This document shows, one piece after another, positions 12,561 through 20,086 of a DNA stretch of 26,737 nucleotides. A model generated the notes under the pieces. The model was not told the DNA's origin. It saw only the letters and a program-made list of their open reading frames with translations, and did no database searches. A program made the translations under genes and the position numbers. Location: IMG/VR virus record IMGVR_UViG_3300041955_001975, positions 1 through 26,737 of that record; one strand, written 5' to 3'. This DNA comes from a virus. Within the stretch, counting starts at the first letter, position 1. Each line of letters begins with the position of its first letter.

Positions 12561-12600
12561 GCCATACCAAGAGTTGCAAAATCTCGAAAACTGGTTTTCC
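12561..12600 (-). promoter_or_regulatory. Recurrent promoter-like motif, copy 3
   Basis: Read leftward: GGAAAACCAGTTTTC (a perfect GAAAAC/GTTTTC palindrome), then AGATTTTGCAACTCTT, then GGTATGGC. Spacing equals the other copies. It starts at the stop of the upstream gene and ends about 50 bases before the ATG of the next leftward gene. Immediately upstream (12601-12630) lies an inverted repeat GATCAGCGAA...TTCGCCGATC, nine of ten arm positions pairing. Confidence 0.58.
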
Positions 12601-12602
12601 GA

Positions 12603-12857
12603 TCAGCGAATTTTGTTGCGTTCGCCGATCAAGGCGGCCAGCGAGCGGCAGAGAAGGTCCCAGGCGAGCAGTCGCTTCCGCGGGAAACCGAGGATCGTAC
12701 CGTGCCGCCAGGGACGGCCTGCCTTGTCCCGCAGGTCCACGAAGTAGTTGCCTAGGGCAGGTCCGCCTGTGCCAAGGTTGGTGATCGTGCCCGTTGCAAG
12801 GGTCGTCTTGCGGGCTTCACAGCCGCCGGGCCATATTTCAATCGTTACCTTCAGCAT
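12603..12857 (-). CDS. Conserved phage-type small protein, 84 aa
   Basis: Opens MLKVTIEIWPGGCEARKTTL and continues with GTITNLGTGGPALGNYFV and RHGTILGFPRKRLLAWDLL. From memory, small proteins with this 'VTIEMWPGG' start and the 'GFPRKRLGAWDLL' ending recur in phages and prophages, without known function. ATG 12857 is preceded by AGGGTG six bases away; the longer frame to 12944 looks like shadow. It is the first gene of the leftward block beside the strand switch, so its promoter should lie in 12858-12950, where none is obvious. Confidence 0.75.
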   Translation of the reverse strand: MLKVTIEIWPGGCEARKTTLATGTITNLGTGGPALGNYFVDLRDKAGRPWRHGTILGFPRKRLLAWDLLCRSLAALIGERNKIR

Positions 12858-13133
12858 TACCGGCACCCTTGCGGATCGTCCGGGTTGTCGGCATCGTGCC
12901 GGCCCGCGACCGAGAAAACGCACCACGAAGAAGAGGCTACCCAAGGACGTTGAAGAGAAGACGAAGACCGTTCAGTTCGGCGGGCAGGGTTGGGGATCAA
13001 GCGGGGTAGGCCGCAAGTTCACGTTCCTCTCTCGGCTCTTGACGCCACCTATGGGGTGGGTGCGCTGAGGGGCATCCCAGCGGAAACAGTTTTATTCAGC
13101 GGTTTCTCGCGCCGTTTAGAATGGGGGGGGATA
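12858..13133. other. Divergent intergenic region, no gene seen
   Basis: This separates the leftward block from the rightward WG-repeat genes. Frames across it are open on the + strand but have no ribosome site and poor composition. A G-run (13123-13130) and a TAGAAT near 13117 are present, the latter without a good -35. I see no terminator and no repeat here. Confidence 0.4.
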
Positions 13134-13162
13134 TTGCTTAGCACCCCGCCGTTGGCTAGAAT
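13134..13162 (+). promoter_or_regulatory. Sigma70-like promoter of the first WG-repeat gene
   Basis: TTGCTT (13134-13139), a 17-base spacer and TAGAAT (13157-13162) form a near-consensus promoter. The predicted start near 13,169 leaves a leader of about 45 bases with AGAGGG eight bases before ATG 13215. It resembles a bacterial housekeeping promoter and is unlike the recurrent motif of the leftward genes. Confidence 0.6.
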
Positions 13163-13214
13163 TGCGGTTATTCCAGGGCTTCGATGGCGTGAACCTGAGC
13201 AGAGGGTGACTGAT

Positions 13215-14873
13215 ATGGGTGTGCGTCTCAGTGTCTACTCGGGCGTTCTTGTGCCCCTTCAAAACGTGCTGGAACTGATTCCCCCCAAGCACTATTCCCA
13301 AATGCTCAAGCAAGCCAGGAATGCCTGCGAGACAGACGAGGAATTTCGGAAGGCGTTCGGCGAATTGGATAGGAGTGAGACACTTACCCTCGACGACTTG
13401 AAGGACCGTCTGTACGAGACTGCCAAGAGTCTTTTGGCCCGCGATGAGGCATCGTCATCCTGCATTGAAGAACAGGACCATCAAACGCTGTTCTCGTTAC
13501 TATTCGAGGGTCTGCCGCACAGGTTTGGCTTCGTAGACAACTTGGGGCAATGGGTAGCGGGACCACCTTTTGACGAGCTAGGTGGATTCCATGAGGGACT
13601 TTCCTCTGCAAGGAAGAACGGCCTGTGGGGTGTGATTGACAAGCAAGGGCAGTGGGTGATTGACCCGCACTTTGAGGACATCGGTGAGTTTCGGAGGGGG
13701 CTGGCAGCCGCAAAGAGCCATGAAGGGTGGGGCTTTATCGACGCCAAAGGCAAGTGGGTCATCGAGCCAATGTTCGACGACGCCAGGACTTTTGACGAAG
13801 GCCCAAACGGCGTGAACTCCAATGCGTTGTGGGGTTTCATTGATGCGCAAGGGAAATGGTTGATTGAGCCGCAATTCTCCTTTATTGGCCGCTGGTCGGC
13901 CATCGGCTATGAGGGATTCGTGGACGGCCTTGCTGCTGCGTCGCAAGATGGCCTCGTCGGCTATATCGACGAGGAAGGACGATGGGTTATCGAGCCCCAG
14001 TTCGAGAACAGCGATGGGTTCGTCATGGGGCTTGCCCGTGCAAGAAAAGGAAAATCCTGGGGCATTATTGACAAACAGGGCAAGTGGGTCGTCGAACCGC
14101 AATTTGCCGACTTATCTCGCCCTGATGCGACAGGTGTGTATCGGGCAAAGTCTGATAATCTATGGGGACTTCTGGACCGACATGGCCAATGGATCATTTC
14201 TCCAACATTTCAATGCATCGGCCAGTTTGAGAAGGGAGTGTGGTTCGCCGCTGTTGATGATAAATACGGTACAATGACCGCAGAGGGGAAATGGCTCATT
14301 ACTCCACGTTTTGAACGGCTGGGACCGTTGTGTGATGGGCTCTCTGCTGCCAAACACGAGCGCTATGGCTTTGTTGACAAGGCAGGCAAATGGGTGATTG
14401 AACCCCAATTCGAGGAAGTCGAAGAGTTTCGTGAGGGTTATGCGCTTGCAAAGAGCGAGGGGTTATGGGGTGTAATTGATCGTTCAGGCAAATGGGTGGT
14501 CGCTCCGAAATTCGACAACACATACTGCGGCTCGTGGACCTTCGAGGACGGTGTGGCAGTGTTCAAACACGAAGGAGTGTGGGCAGGCATCAATCCAAGG
14601 GGCGAATGGGTCATTGAACCCGCGTGCAGGTACGTAGCTTTGTCAAAAGAAGAAGAGCCCGCTGGCGGACATGTGTTACCGAAAATCAAGGAGATCGTGG
14701 CTTTCCACTGGTATAATGTGACGGATGGATTGCGCTACGATCTCGGTGAGCCGTTTGTCGTGTTCGACAAGTCCGATTGTGTGGTCGAGCGGCTGACCGA
14801 ACCAGGGGAAGTTCTTGCGAGGGCCCTCGGCGTGGAAGAATTGCATTCAACACACTATGCACATTATGGTTGA
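13215..14873 (+). CDS. WG-repeat protein, 552 aa (copy 1)
   Basis: Eleven WG (KWG-type) repeats of about 33-40 residues run from about residue 95 to 460, of the form WGVIDKQGQWVIDPHF. Each forms a small beta unit, and together they build a repeat scaffold for protein binding. Before them is a helical N-terminal region (MGVRLSVYSGVLVPLQNVLE ...) with a degenerate EF-hand-like loop (ELDRSETLTLDDLKD, about 50-64), two residues shorter than a true loop. After them is a short tail. No membrane segment or signal peptide is seen. I start at ATG 13215 because AGAGGG lies eight bases upstream and the same ATG and leader are conserved in the second copy. It is on the opposite strand from its neighbours with its own promoter, and looks like cargo. 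Confidence 0.85.
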   Translation: MGVRLSVYSGVLVPLQNVLELIPPKHYSQMLKQARNACETDEEFRKAFGELDRSETLTLDDLKDRLYETAKSLLARDEASSSCIEEQDHQTLFSLLFEGLPHRFGFVDNLGQWVAGPPFDELGGFHEGLSSARKNGLWGVIDKQGQWVIDPHFEDIGEFRRGLAAAKSHEGWGFIDAKGKWVIEPMFDDARTFDEGPNGVNSNALWGFIDAQGKWLIEPQFSFIGRWSAIGYEGFVDGLAAASQDGLVGYIDEEGRWVIEPQFENSDGFVMGLARARKGKSWGIIDKQGKWVVEPQFADLSRPDATGVYRAKSDNLWGLLDRHGQWIISPTFQCIGQFEKGVWFAAVDDKYGTMTAEGKWLITPRFERLGPLCDGLSAAKHERYGFVDKAGKWVIEPQFEEVEEFREGYALAKSEGLWGVIDRSGKWVVAPKFDNTYCGSWTFEDGVAVFKHEGVWAGINPRGEWVIEPACRYVALSKEEEPAGGHVLPKIKEIVAFHWYNVTDGLRYDLGEPFVVFDKSDCVVERLTEPGEVLARALGVEELHSTHYAHYG

Positions 14874-15069
14874 ACGGACGGCCAATAATCGTCGCCACTT
14901 CCCAAACACACCAGTGGCAGATAAGGGCGCGGACACACCAACACCACTCATTGTGCGGTCGCGCCAACAAGAGCGAGGAGCCTCCTAACAGAACATCAGT
15001 TGCCAGCCGCACGGAGCAATGATGGCCCAGAAGGTGGTGGTATCGACAAGTCGAATTCATCCTGCGCTT
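14874..15069. other. Spacer between the two WG-repeat genes
   Basis: No gene is seen. It holds no clear terminator and no obvious promoter for the second copy, which may be co-transcribed from the promoter at 13,134. From 15070 the sequence repeats the leader of copy 1. Confidence 0.4.
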
Positions 15070-15118
15070 GGTTATCCCAGGGCTCCGATGGCGTCAACCT
15101 GAACAGAGGGCGACTAAT

Positions 15119-16771
15119 ATGGGTATGGATGTCAGTGTCCACTCGGGCGTTCTTGTGCCACTCCAAAGCGTACTTCGCTTCATTCCTGCGAAGCGCTATT
15201 CCCAAATGCTCAAGCAAGCCAGGAATGCCTGCGAGACAGACGAGGCATTTCGGAAGGCGTTCGGTGAATTGGATAGGAGTGGCACAATTACCTTCGACGA
15301 GTTGAAGGACCGTCTGTACAAGACAGCCAAGAGTCTTTTGGCCACCGATTCGGAAACGCTTCAGTGGAGTGAAATCGACGAATACGAACATCAAACGCTG
15401 TTCTCGTTACTATTGGAGAGTCTGCCGCACAGGTTTGGCTTCCTCGACAACTCGCGGCAATGGGTAGCGGGACCACCTTTTGACGAGCTAGGTGGATTCC
15501 ATGAGGGACTGTGCTCTGCAAAGACGAACGGGCTGTGGGGTGTGATTGACAAGCAAGGACGTTGGGTGATTGACCCGCACTTCGAGGACATCGGTGACTT
15601 TCACAGGGGGCTGGCAATCGCATCGAGCCATGATTTGTGCGGCTTTATCGACGCCAAAGGCAGGTGGGTCATCGAGCCAATGTTCGACGGGGCCGAGACC
15701 TTCATCGAAGGCCCAAACTTTGCGAGTTCCGATGGATTGTGGGGTTTCATTGATGCGCAAGGGAAATGGTTGATCGAGCCGCGATTCAAGCCCATCTGCG
15801 TCGGTTTCGTGGACGGCCTTGCTGCCGTGAGGCAAGACCAACTCGTCGGCTATATCGACGAGGAAGGACGATGGGTTATCGAGCCCCAGTTCGTGGAAAG
15901 CTCTCACTTCGTCATGGGGCTTGCCCTAGCAGAGGCGGACGGAGGATCATGGGGCATTATTGACAAACAGGGCAAGTGGGTTGTCGAACCGCAGTTCGCC
16001 GACTTATCTCTGTCTGGTGCGCCAGGCGTATATTGGGCAAAGTCTGATAATCTATGGGGACTTCTGGACCGACACGGCCAATGGCTCATTTCTCCTACAC
16101 TTCAATTCATCGAAGGGCCGTTCACAAACGGGGTCGCGGTCGCCATTGTTGATGGTAAGTACGGTGCAATAACCGTAGAGGGGAAATGGCTCATTCCCCC
16201 GCACTTTGAATGGTTGGGACCGTTGTGTGATGGGCTCTTGTGTGCCGCCGAGAACGATCGCGTTGGCTTTGTTGACAAGATGGGCGAATGGGTGATTGAA
16301 CCTCAATTCGAGCAAGTCGAACCGTTTCGTGAGGGTCATGCTCTTGCAAAGAGCGAGGCGTTATGGGGTGTAATTGATCGTTCAGGCAAATGGGTGGTCG
16401 CTCCGAAATTCGACGACCCAGAATACGGCTGGACGTTCGAGGACGGTGTGGCAGTGTTCAAGCACGAAGGAGTGTGGGCAGGCATCAATCCAAGGGGCGA
16501 ATGGGTCATTGAACCCGCGTGTAAGTACGTAACCTTGTCGGAAGATGAAGAGCCCGCTGGGGGACATGTCTTACCGAAAATCAAGATGATTCTGGCTTTC
16601 CACCAGCCTAGATTGACGGGTACATGGGATTTCAAAGACGGTGAGCCGTATGTTGTATTCGACAAGTCCGAGTTCGTCGTCGAGCGGCTGACTGAAAACG
16701 CGGAGGCTCTCGCCAAGGTTATCGGTGAGGAAAACCTACATTGCAACCACTGGACGAATTTTAGCAACTGA
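15119..16771 (+). CDS. WG-repeat protein, 550 aa (copy 2)
   Basis: Paralogue of the preceding gene with the same layout: helical N-terminus (MGMDVSVHSGVLVPLQSVLR), an EF-hand-like helix-loop-helix (ELDRSGTITFDELKDRLYK) and eleven WG repeats such as WGVIDKQGRWVIDPHF and WGFIDAQGKWLIEP. The loop is closer to a true EF hand than in copy 1 but still lacks two residues. One repeat has lost its leading W (CGFIDAKGRWVI) and others begin VG or YG. ATG 15119 has AGAGGG eight bases upstream. The C-terminal tails of the two copies are the most different part, suggesting different partners. Function unknown. Confidence 0.85.
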   Translation: MGMDVSVHSGVLVPLQSVLRFIPAKRYSQMLKQARNACETDEAFRKAFGELDRSGTITFDELKDRLYKTAKSLLATDSETLQWSEIDEYEHQTLFSLLLESLPHRFGFLDNSRQWVAGPPFDELGGFHEGLCSAKTNGLWGVIDKQGRWVIDPHFEDIGDFHRGLAIASSHDLCGFIDAKGRWVIEPMFDGAETFIEGPNFASSDGLWGFIDAQGKWLIEPRFKPICVGFVDGLAAVRQDQLVGYIDEEGRWVIEPQFVESSHFVMGLALAEADGGSWGIIDKQGKWVVEPQFADLSLSGAPGVYWAKSDNLWGLLDRHGQWLISPTLQFIEGPFTNGVAVAIVDGKYGAITVEGKWLIPPHFEWLGPLCDGLLCAAENDRVGFVDKMGEWVIEPQFEQVEPFREGHALAKSEALWGVIDRSGKWVVAPKFDDPEYGWTFEDGVAVFKHEGVWAGINPRGEWVIEPACKYVTLSEDEEPAGGHVLPKIKMILAFHQPRLTGTWDFKDGEPYVVFDKSEFVVERLTENAEALAKVIGEENLHCNHWTNFSN

Positions 16772-16868
16772 GTGCGGATCGGCCTCCTGCCATCGCTTAT
16801 ATGGCGGAGAAAACACTTACCCATTCCAACCTGACATAGGGGGTCGCACGACGGCGACTGTGGTCACA

Positions 16869-16988
16869 ATGAGCCCTGGGATTTTGCTAATCATTTTAGC
16901 AGGGTTAGCTATAGCGATAGCTAAACACTTCATGGAGAAGAGAGACCACTCCGAATCTGAAAGGAAAAGGAACGGCAAGATACGTTAG
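16869..16988 (+). CDS. Possible single-pass membrane micropeptide, 39 aa
   Basis: The ORF MSPGILLIILAGLAIAIAKH is followed by a charged tail (MEKRDHSESERKRNGKIR): one hydrophobic helix at about residues 4-18 and a cytoplasmic-type basic tail. There is no strong Shine-Dalgarno; the frame is open upstream to 16725 but that part looks non-coding. Composition argues for a real membrane peptide, but the support is modest. It would belong to the rightward WG-repeat module. Confidence 0.4.
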   Translation: MSPGILLIILAGLAIAIAKHFMEKRDHSESERKRNGKIR

Positions 16989-17095
16989 AGGCACAGGTTC
17001 GCATTCGTCAATATCAATTACAGCAGAAGGGTGAATTGAGGCGAGAAGGCGAGTATTCAGGAAGCCGGTCCCTTTACCACGGGTGCATTCCTGGA

Positions 17096-17851
17096 TCATG
17101 CCCCCTCCCAGATGGCTCGGTGGACGTAGCCGCTGCGGATCAGCCCGTGTTCCGCCGCGATCTTTTCGCAGTAGCCCCTGTCGATCTCGAAAAGGGAGCA
17201 GGGCAGGCCGAGACGTTTACACACTCTCAGCGTCGTCCCCGTGCCCGCGAAGGGATCGACCACGACGCCGCCGGGCGGTGTCGTCAGCTTCAGGCACCGT
17301 TCGACTAGCCCCTCGTTCAGTTGGGTCGGGTGCCACGGGCGGCGCTGCTTGCTGTTGCCTGTGACCCGCGTGAAGTCGAAAACGTCGCCCGGCACCCGCC
17401 CGCGGGGATCAGCACGCTTGTCGCCGTTCTCCTGCCGCCAACTCGGCACGCGGATGGCGTCCGGGTAGAGCGGGGCGTCGGACCAGCGAAGTCGCAAGAG
17501 CGGCCGATGGTTATTGCCCAGGTCGTGGTGGCTATGCTGGCCGAAAGTGAACGTCTGGACGCAGGGCTTGGCCTCGATCGCGCTGCCGTGCTGGCCCTCG
17601 ATCTCGGTCACGATGCGGCCTACTTGGAAGGTCCATTTCGCGTTGTAGGAGAGCCATACCGTCTTTGCCCTCGTGATGAAGCAGTTGAGCCAGCCGCGGA
17701 GCAAGTCGATGTAATCGCTCTCGGTGCGACGATCCTTGTAGGTGTCGTAGCCCAGGCCGATGTTGTCCGGCGGATCGGCGAACAATGTGTCCACCCGATC
17801 TGCCCCGGGCATCCACTCCATGCAGTCAGCATTGACAAGCGAGTATTTCAT
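17096..17851 (-). CDS. Beta-class DNA methyltransferase (N4-cytosine or N6-adenine), 251 aa
   Basis: SAM-dependent DNA methylase with beta-class motif order. The catalytic motif comes first (LFADPPDN, 24-30, a DPPD variant of DPPY). The target-recognition region is in the middle (about 100-165), and the SAM-binding motif is near the end (VVVDPFAGTGTTLRV, about 196-210), preceded by RRPWHPTQLNEGLVERC, which is typical. The last motif residue being Asp rather than Tyr/Phe/Trp is odd and could alter activity or base specificity. The start at ATG 17851 overlaps the upstream methylase gene's stop as ATGA; the frame further upstream is shadow. No restriction partner is present, so it is probably a solitary protective methylase. 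Confidence 0.85.
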   Translation of the reverse strand: MKYSLVNADCMEWMPGADRVDTLFADPPDNIGLGYDTYKDRRTESDYIDLLRGWLNCFITRAKTVWLSYNAKWTFQVGRIVTEIEGQHGSAIEAKPCVQTFTFGQHSHHDLGNNHRPLLRLRWSDAPLYPDAIRVPSWRQENGDKRADPRGRVPGDVFDFTRVTGNSKQRRPWHPTQLNEGLVERCLKLTTPPGGVVVDPFAGTGTTLRVCKRLGLPCSLFEIDRGYCEKIAAEHGLIRSGYVHRAIWEGA

Positions 17852-18507
17852 GTTGGGTCCAGTGCGGTCTCCGGCAGGAAGTAGTGGGAGCCGATGCCCT
17901 TGACGTTGAAGATCAGGATCTCGGCGTGAAACTCCACGCCGGGGAACGTGTCCAGCGGAAGCGACACGATGCTGGTCAGCTTGGCACCGCAATCCCGCAG
18001 CCATCGCCAGCGGGTGCTCTTGCGCCGTTGATTGAGACGCATCCCCATCGGTGCGAACATGACCGTTGGCGTCCCGTACCCGAACAGCTTGAACGTGTGC
18101 TCCAGGAAGACCTCCGGGTACAGCCTCCGGCCGCTGGCCCCGTTGAAGGGCGGATTGCAGAGCACGAGATCCGGGCGCGCCATGTCCGTTTGATCTTCAT
18201 ACCGGCCGTGACAAAACTCGTTGCAGTAGGCACTTCCTCGGTCGTCAATGTCGCAACCGTAGATGTAGTGGCCGCTGCTGACCCAAGGGGCCGTCAATCG
18301 GCCGGTGCCAATGGCCGGGTCCAGGACAAGATGGAACCAGTGCCGGCAGCGACCGCCCCCGGCACACGGCCCGCGAGCGGCTCGCAAGGGTCGGGCATTG
18401 CACAGCGTCGTGTAAAGAAACTGTGCAACGCTGCTCGGCGTGTAGATGTCGCTCCGCTTCGGGTTGGCGGTGTAGTCGTTTCGTTTGACGGTCAGCGGGC
18501 TCACCAT
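17848..18507 (-). CDS. N6-adenine-type DNA methyltransferase, 219 aa
   Basis: SAM-dependent methylase with the cofactor motif first (HLVLDPAIGTGRL, about 59-71), an acidic loop (YGCDID, 83-88) and the catalytic motif NPPF (118-121, in LVLCNPPFNGA). The order and the NPPF motif are those of N6-adenine enzymes. The N-terminus (NPKRSDIYTPSSVAQFLY) recalls the entry segment of HsdM-like methylases. It is short and lacks a recognisable target-recognition domain. It starts at ATG 18507 overlapping the upstream stop as TAATG, with a weak ribosome site. It is coupled to the beta-class methylase downstream by ATGA, so the two may act on the same DNA. Confidence 0.82.
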   Translation of the reverse strand: MVSPLTVKRNDYTANPKRSDIYTPSSVAQFLYTTLCNARPLRAARGPCAGGGRCRHWFHLVLDPAIGTGRLTAPWVSSGHYIYGCDIDDRGSAYCNEFCHGRYEDQTDMARPDLVLCNPPFNGASGRRLYPEVFLEHTFKLFGYGTPTVMFAPMGMRLNQRRKSTRWRWLRDCGAKLTSIVSLPLDTFPGVEFHAEILIFNVKGIGSHYFLPETALDPT

Positions 18508-18782
18508 TACTTTGTCTCTTTGGACCACGTTGTCTGTCGTTTGCAGTACCGAACGGTCAGATAGGTCCCCAGCCAGTTTCCGAGCCCGTAGGCGACAATG
18601 GCCGCGGCGCACCGTTCGACGACCAACAGGGTTGACACCAGGCCAAGCATGTAAATCAACAAGGCGAGGTGCGCGGCCTGTGCCGCATGACGGTCGCGGA
18701 CGGAGTTCACGCAGAGTGCCCAGAGAATGTCGAAAACGAAGCCACACAGGAACGCCACGGCGACGAGCGAATAGCCGCTCAT
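18507..18782 (-). CDS. Small multi-pass membrane protein, 91 aa
   Basis: Hydrophobic protein with about three membrane helices (about 5-25, 36-55, 58-80) and a basic C-terminus (TVRYCKRQTTWSKETK). The pattern with GLGNWLGTYLTVRY near the end is shared, from memory, with small membrane proteins of phages and bacteria of unknown role (DUF5698-like at best). The start at ATG 18782 overlaps the upstream zinc-ribbon gene's stop as ATGA; the frame extension to 18911 is shadow. Confidence 0.7.
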   Translation of the reverse strand: MSGYSLVAVAFLCGFVFDILWALCVNSVRDRHAAQAAHLALLIYMLGLVSTLLVVERCAAAIVAYGLGNWLGTYLTVRYCKRQTTWSKETK

Positions 18783-18940
18783 AATGATCCTCCCACCTCC
18801 CCGGCCATCGCGTGGCACTCGGGGCACTCCAGGTTGGACGACTCCTCGGTCGAGAACACGGCCACCCAGGTGTGGCCGCAGACCCGGCAGCAGGCGAAGC
18901 CGGTGGCCCACTGAGGCTCCTCGTTCAATTGCTCAGACAT
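18779..18940 (-). CDS. Zinc-ribbon micro-protein, 53 aa
   Basis: A 53-residue protein with a classical four-Cys ribbon: CRVCGHTW (Cys18, Cys21) and ECPECHAM (Cys39, Cys42). It starts at ATG 18940 behind GGAGGG; an in-frame ATG five codons upstream is possible. It is probably a nucleic-acid or protein interaction module. It is coupled to the membrane-protein gene by ATGA. Confidence 0.72.
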   Translation of the reverse strand: MSEQLNEEPQWATGFACCRVCGHTWVAVFSTEESSNLECPECHAMAGEVGGSL

Positions 18941-18980
18941 CGGACCCTCCATCCCCCGTGCTTGCTCTCGGTCATGGCGG

Positions 18981-19634
18981 TCAGACCTTGAGGCGAATAC
19001 TGTAATCGCACGACACAACGTCGTCGGGCTTCATGGCGTATCCCATGCACTTGCCCGCCAAAGCGTTGCCGAAGCGGTCAAAGACAGCCAACGACTTCAG
19101 GTTGGCTTCCTTCACAGCCGTCAGGCGGCCGAAGTGCAGTGTGAGGGATGCGCCATCGGGCCGGATGTCGCGCGTGATTCGCTTGGGATTGCCAAGATCG
19201 TAGGTATATTGCCCGGTCACTAGCCTGCCGCGCCAAGACTCGAAGCAGTCGATCGACGCCTCGAACAGTGACAAGACCTTCCTGGTGTGCTCAAGAATGC
19301 CGCGAGGCGCAATCGCAGGGGCGCTCAGCTTAGCGGTGTCCGATGGGTCCACCTCCTTGAACTCGCTTCGCCGAGCAGCGAGGCAACTGACCTGCCAGAC
19401 CTGTCCCGAAGGGCCAGCCTCGCCAGCCTTGTCCAGGCCGACGATGTAGTTGACGGACGCAGGCGGATTGGACGAATTGGTTGCCTGCGGATCGGCAAAG
19501 CCGCTCAAGGAGTCAAGCAGATCCTCGACTTTCTTCTGGCGGCGTGTCTTCCGGGAGGCGGTCGAAGCAACCTTGGACGTTGACGTTGCCGTCTTGCGCG
19601 TTAACTTGCGCACCGTTTTGCGCATCTTCTTCAT
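18981..19634 (-). CDS. Hypothetical protein with strongly basic N-terminus, 217 aa
   Basis: Not recognised. Residues 1-36 are extremely Lys/Arg/Thr/Ser-rich (MKKMRKTVRKLTRKTATSTS) and resemble histone-tail or nucleic-acid-binding extensions. The rest (about 60-217) looks like a folded, partly beta domain (VNYIVGLDKAG, QVWQVSCLAAR, LTLHFGRLTAV, VVSCDYSIRLKV). ATG 19634 lies inside the 3' end of the upstream gene, overlapping it by 122 bases. Either both ends are real or the true start is further in. No catalytic motif is seen. Confidence 0.68.
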   Translation of the reverse strand: MKKMRKTVRKLTRKTATSTSKVASTASRKTRRQKKVEDLLDSLSGFADPQATNSSNPPASVNYIVGLDKAGEAGPSGQVWQVSCLAARRSEFKEVDPSDTAKLSAPAIAPRGILEHTRKVLSLFEASIDCFESWRGRLVTGQYTYDLGNPKRITRDIRPDGASLTLHFGRLTAVKEANLKSLAVFDRFGNALAGKCMGYAMKPDDVVSCDYSIRLKV

Positions 19635-19896
19635 GGGTGCATTCTCTTGAGGCGGTAAAGGACAAAGTAATAACAGGGACGAGTTCGTCCGGCCCGACGA
19701 ATGCGTCCTCGTCCCTGTAGTCGATGGTCAGGGCGAGACCGGTATCGTCCAAGTGGTTCACGGCAGCCAGCAGCTTCTGGAAGACCCTGACGAAGTGCTC
19801 CGGTGCCAGCTTGGACGTGCGGAGGCGCTCCAGGGCGGCGGGAAGGATCGTCTTCGGCTGCCTCGGTCGGTCAGTAGTGATACTCGCGTCCGCCAT
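19513..19896 (-). CDS. Hypothetical protein, 127 aa
   Basis: Unrecognised. ATG 19896 has GAGGGA four bases upstream. The first 83 residues look genuine: a helical part (ILPAALERLRTSKLAPEHFV, RVFQKLLAAVNHL) followed by beta strands (ALTIDYRDEDAF, LVPVITLSFTAS). The last 40 residues, polar and Asn/Gln/Glu-rich, are those that overlap the next gene's basic N-terminus in another frame. The first bases overlap the upstream membrane-peptide gene by 26 bases. Function unknown. Confidence 0.62.
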   Translation of the reverse strand: MADASITTDRPRQPKTILPAALERLRTSKLAPEHFVRVFQKLLAAVNHLDDTGLALTIDYRDEDAFVGPDELVPVITLSFTASRECTHEEDAQNGAQVNAQDGNVNVQGCFDRLPEDTPPEESRGSA

Positions 19897-20083
19897 ACTG
19901 TCCCTCGCTGTAGCAGGCGTGCTTCGTTGTGCAGATCAGGATGGCGATAAGCGGCCAGACGAAAAGCGACGGCACCAGGTTCTCGTACCACTCAGTCCTG
20001 TAATTGGCGAGCATCGCATCCGCCTTGACGGTGACGGCGGCACCAATGATCCAGAGGCAGAGCAGGGCAATCAGCAGGTACAT
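19871..20083 (-). CDS. Small membrane protein, 70 aa
   Basis: Two hydrophobic segments (about 2-21, LLIALLCLWIIGAAVTV, and about 37-53, VPSLFVWPLIAILIC) separated by a polar loop (ANYRTEWYENL), with a polar, Tyr-rich tail (SEGQYGGREYHY). It starts three bases after the upstream nuclease gene's stop, with only a weak ribosome site, so translation is probably coupled. The family is unknown. Confidence 0.65.
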   Translation of the reverse strand: MYLLIALLCLWIIGAAVTVKADAMLANYRTEWYENLVPSLFVWPLIAILICTTKHACYSEGQYGGREYHY

Positions 20084-20086
20084 GGT

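Larger units (their letters stand above)
13166..16771 (+). repeat. Tandem gene duplication (two WG-repeat genes, offset about 1,904 bp)
   Basis: The blocks starting at 13166 and 15070 are homologous from about 49 bases before the start codons (GGTTAT..CCAGGGCT.CGATGG...) to near the ends of the genes. Identity is high in leader, N-terminus and many repeats, with small indels. The promoter of copy 1 (13134-13162) is outside the duplicated part. The copies differ in both silent and replacement positions, so the duplication is not recent. Confidence 0.85.

Noticed and set aside
12601-12630. Inverted repeat beside promoter motif copy 3 as a rho-independent terminator
   Set aside because: No T-run follows the stem on the leftward strand and it lies within the 3' end of a coding frame. 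Noted with the promoter instead.
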